Source: an uncultured Verrucomicrobiales bacterium
GTDB taxonomy: Bacteria > Verrucomicrobiota > Verrucomicrobiia > Verrucomicrobiales > Akkermansiaceae
Direction of reading: 5' to 3'
Length of the DNA stretch: 24,743 nucleotides
Assembly: GCA_937916135.1 (NCBI GenBank)
Contig: CALFTQ010000067.1
Span: forward strand, 1 to 24,743
A program made the position numbers and the translations under genes. The notes below the pieces were generated by a model, which saw only the letters and a list, made by a program, of their open reading frames with translations, was not told the DNA's origin and ran no database searches. Of the stretch, positions 22,904 to 24,743 are shown piece by piece (the first letter of the stretch is position 1; every line of letters begins with the position of its first letter).

Positions 22904-24247
22904 ATGTCCAAAAAAGAGCGAATCAGTTTCGGTACGATCAAGGAGGTCATCGACCCGCCCAACTTGATTGAGATTCAGACTAAGTCCTACGAAGAATTCC
23001 TTCAACGTTTTACAGAGCCCGACAAGCGGGCCAAGATGGGTCTGCAGGCTGTTCTGTCCGAGCATTTCCCGATTGAAAGCTATGATGGTCAGATCCGTCT
23101 CGATTTCGTTTCGTACGAGATTGCACCGCCCAAGACTTCTGATTTTGCCGCCATCCGCTGCGGCGAGACATACAGCGCTGCGTTGTACGTGAAGTTCAGC
23201 CTGAAGTGTGGTGACTACACGAGCGAGGAGAATGTGTACATGGGTGAGATCCCCATGATTACTGATCGCGGTACCTTTGTAATCAACGGTGCAGAGCGCG
23301 TCATCGTGGCTCAGCTGCACCGCTCGCCGGGGCTGTGCTTCGAAAAGACGCGCCACTCGAACGGCAAGGACATTTACTCTTTCCGCATTATCCCCGACCG
23401 CGGTTCCTGGCTTGAGGTTCAGTTCGACACGAACGACCTCATGTATGTGTTCCTGGACCGCCGCCGCCGCCGCCGCAAGTTCCTTGCGACCACCTTCCTG
23501 CGCTACCTCGGCTATGAGACCGACCGCCAGATTGTGGAGCAGTTCTACAACATTGAGAAACTGCACCTGGATGCTGTGGCTGGCCCTGAGCTCGAGTACC
23601 TTGTGCCTTTCGAGGATGTGAAGTACGGCGAAGACCAGGAAGGCCGCAAGGCAACCATCATTGCCAAGGCATATGAGCCGCTCAGTCTGGCAACCATCCG
23701 CAAGATGCAGGAGCTGGGCATCGCTGAAATCGAGGTTATCGACCAGCGCGAAGAGGAGACTCTGGTGAAGACTCTGAAGAAGGATCTTGCCCATGACCGT
23801 GAGTCTGCCCTCAAGGAGATTTTCCGCAAGTTCCGTCCGGGGGATCCCTCCTCCGTGCAGCAGGCTGCCACCGCTCTTGACCGCCTGTTCAAGGATGAGA
23901 AACGCTACGACCTGACCCGCGTAGGCCGCTACAAGATTAACCAGAAGCTTGGTCTGGATGTGCCGGAGGATTGCCGAATGACCCCGCAAAACTGGGTGGC
24001 TGCGCTTAATGCTCACTTGCCGGCAAGCATACGTATAATGGCTGCCTGTGTGGCAGAGCCCGGGTTTCATGCGCGTTTCAGCGCCGTGGGTAAGGTGTAT
24101 GAGTACATCATCTGCACTGCACCGGTGTTGAGCCCTTTTGACCACAACCGCATGTGGCATTGCCCCTACGGGGTGGATGCCGCCGCCCTTGCCGCTGCCC
24201 TTGGTGGAGAAGGAAAGGAAGGCAACTTTCGGCTGTTTGCCGATTGA
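22904..24247 (+). CDS. rpoB: RNA polymerase beta subunit, N-terminal third, fused in frame to a TruA fragment
   Basis: The open frame encodes 447 residues. Residues 1 to about 351 are RpoB: the start (MSKKERISFGTIKEVIDPP), the block TFVINGAERVIVAQLHRSPG (124-143) and the lobe region with an Arg-rich DRRRRRRKF. The match stops after RYKINQKLGLDVP, near the point that corresponds to about residue 400 of E. coli beta. The next 95 residues are TruA-like. A real RpoB is about 1200 residues and is followed by rpoC; both are missing, including the rifampicin-binding region and catalytic parts. ATG 22904 is chosen over an upstream GTG (22877) because the RpoB homology starts there. Such a protein could not work as beta. 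Misassembly or a rearranged copy are the main explanations. Confidence 0.85.
   Translation: MSKKERISFGTIKEVIDPPNLIEIQTKSYEEFLQRFTEPDKRAKMGLQAVLSEHFPIESYDGQIRLDFVSYEIAPPKTSDFAAIRCGETYSAALYVKFSLKCGDYTSEENVYMGEIPMITDRGTFVINGAERVIVAQLHRSPGLCFEKTRHSNGKDIYSFRIIPDRGSWLEVQFDTNDLMYVFLDRRRRRRKFLATTFLRYLGYETDRQIVEQFYNIEKLHLDAVAGPELEYLVPFEDVKYGEDQEGRKATIIAKAYEPLSLATIRKMQELGIAEIEVIDQREEETLVKTLKKDLAHDRESALKEIFRKFRPGDPSSVQQAATALDRLFKDEKRYDLTRVGRYKINQKLGLDVPEDCRMTPQNWVAALNAHLPASIRIMAACVAEPGFHARFSAVGKVYEYIICTAPVLSPFDHNRMWHCPYGVDAAALAAALGGEGKEGNFRLFAD
23957..24245 (+). pseudogene. Fragment of a second, diverged truA gene
   Basis: Translated in the rpoB frame, this piece aligns without gaps to residues about 64-158 of the intact TruA at 16267, with 58 of 95 residues identical (counted by hand). 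It shares DCRM-PQNW-AALNAHLPASIRIM, GFHARF and VLSPF. It lacks the catalytic GRTDAG loop (upstream) and the C-terminal half, so it cannot be active. It is therefore from a paralogue, or from another related organism, and not a copy of the neighbouring truA. The left junction lies in 23957-23967 (GATGTGCCGGA fits both RpoB and TruA); the right one is at 24244-24258. Confidence 0.85.
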
Positions 24248-24257
24248 TGGAAAGTGT

Positions 24258-24743
24258 TTAGATATCTCAAGAATGGTTGTTTTCTATCCATATTTTCTGG
24301 CAGGAACACTTTTTACCAGAGAAAAAATAGTAAAGCTTCGCACGAAGAAAAATTGCGCCATAGCAATAGCCGGCATATGTGTCTATATCGCTTTCATAGC
24401 TATATACGCTAAATCTTTGGGGCTGAAGATTGTATTCCTGAACGGCAATACAAATTATGCGGATATTGGTGTGGATAATTTAGAAGGAATGTGTATACGA
24501 ATTCTTTGTTATTTGATAGGAACATTCTTTATATTTGCAATAGCAGTATTAATGACAGAAAAGAAGAATATGTTCACCAAACTAGGTAGCGCAACAATGT
24601 CGATTTACATATTCCATGGATTGGCGGATAAAGTTTTGGAAAGCAAATCAACCATTTTGGCAGGAATAGATACTTACGGTGAAACAGCTGCTTTGATTAT
24701 ATTCTGTATAGCTTTAGCGTTCATATTGTCTCTAAAGCCATTT
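24258..24743 (+). CDS. Acyltransferase-3-like membrane protein, partial at both ends
   Basis: The frame is open from before 24258 to the window end with no stop. The translation begins LDISRMVVFYPYFLAGTLF, recalling the FFPFFLLGY-type segment of family-3 (OafA/fucose-4-O-acetylase-like) acyltransferases. It continues with hydrophobic helices (about 24330-24390, 24495-24550, 24680-24735) and MSIYIFHGLADKVLES, typical of the end of that family (IY-x-H). Such enzymes O-acylate surface sugars. An internal ATG exists at 24273, but the family-like residues start before it, so the N-terminal part has been lost at the junction. Base composition is clearly AT-rich compared with everything else in the window, suggesting foreign origin (another organism or a surface-polysaccharide island). 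Confidence 0.7.

Noticed and set aside
22820..24160. 446-codon open frame opposite rpoB
   Set aside because: Antisense to rpoB and the truA fragment; no domain; it also crosses the left junction, so its length is accidental.

Overview
The window looks like a chromosomal segment of an Akkermansia-like verrucomicrobium. The grounds are the Akkermansia-type character of RpoB, NusG and EF-Tu as I remember those families, a moderately GC-rich genome, many Sec-secreted small proteins and lipoproteins, and translation starts that lack Shine-Dalgarno sequences. The genus call is from memory, not from a search.

Layout. 1-140: hairpin-rich non-coding DNA at the window edge. 141-2068: a divergent pair, an alpha/beta-hydrolase-fold protein with Asp where the nucleophile Ser should be (-) and a secreted protein of unknown function (+). 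2132-6411 (-): a tight three-gene unit, AsmA-like protein, IF-1-like OB protein and a U32 (RlhA-type) protein with two Cys-cluster domains. 6577-7937 (+): a small lipoprotein and a short alkaline phosphatase. 8054-14562 (+): an operon of ExbB/TolQ-like, two ExbD-like, a 1132-residue secreted TPR-type protein and a second secreted repeat protein, closed by a strong terminator. 14643-17028 (+): GNAT acetyltransferase, a very acidic lipoprotein with internal repeats, and the pseudouridine synthase truA. 17098-17664 (-): a Cys-rich secreted Sel1-repeat protein.

17787-23966 (+) is the classical translation/transcription block: promoter, tRNA-Thr(GGU), tuf, tRNA-Trp(CCA), secE, nusG, rplK, rplA, rplJ, rplL, rpoB. 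Several spacers in this block carry strong hairpins without T-tracts (tuf-trnW, rplJ-rplL, rplL-rpoB), suggesting post-transcriptional adjustment of gene dosage.

The most striking feature is at the right end. rpoB breaks off after about 351 codons, at nt 23957-23967. It continues in frame into about 285 bp of a truA gene that is only about 61% identical at protein level to the intact truA 7 kb upstream. This gives way at 24244-24258 to an AT-rich, family-3-acyltransferase-like membrane protein fragment that runs off the window. Two junctions in under 300 bp, inside an essential gene, suggest an assembly chimera or a genuine rearrangement; nothing 3' of about 23957 should be assumed contiguous with the rest without read support.

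The best candidate for an undescribed working system is the ExbB-ExbD-ExbD-TPR-TPR operon: a proton-driven motor linked to large periplasmic repeat proteins with no TonB or receptor in the window. Two recurring regulatory themes are SD-less starts throughout, and sigma70-like promoters (17-bp spacer) whose -10 box lies only 6-13 nt before the start codon, predicting leaderless or near-leaderless mRNAs for at least five genes.
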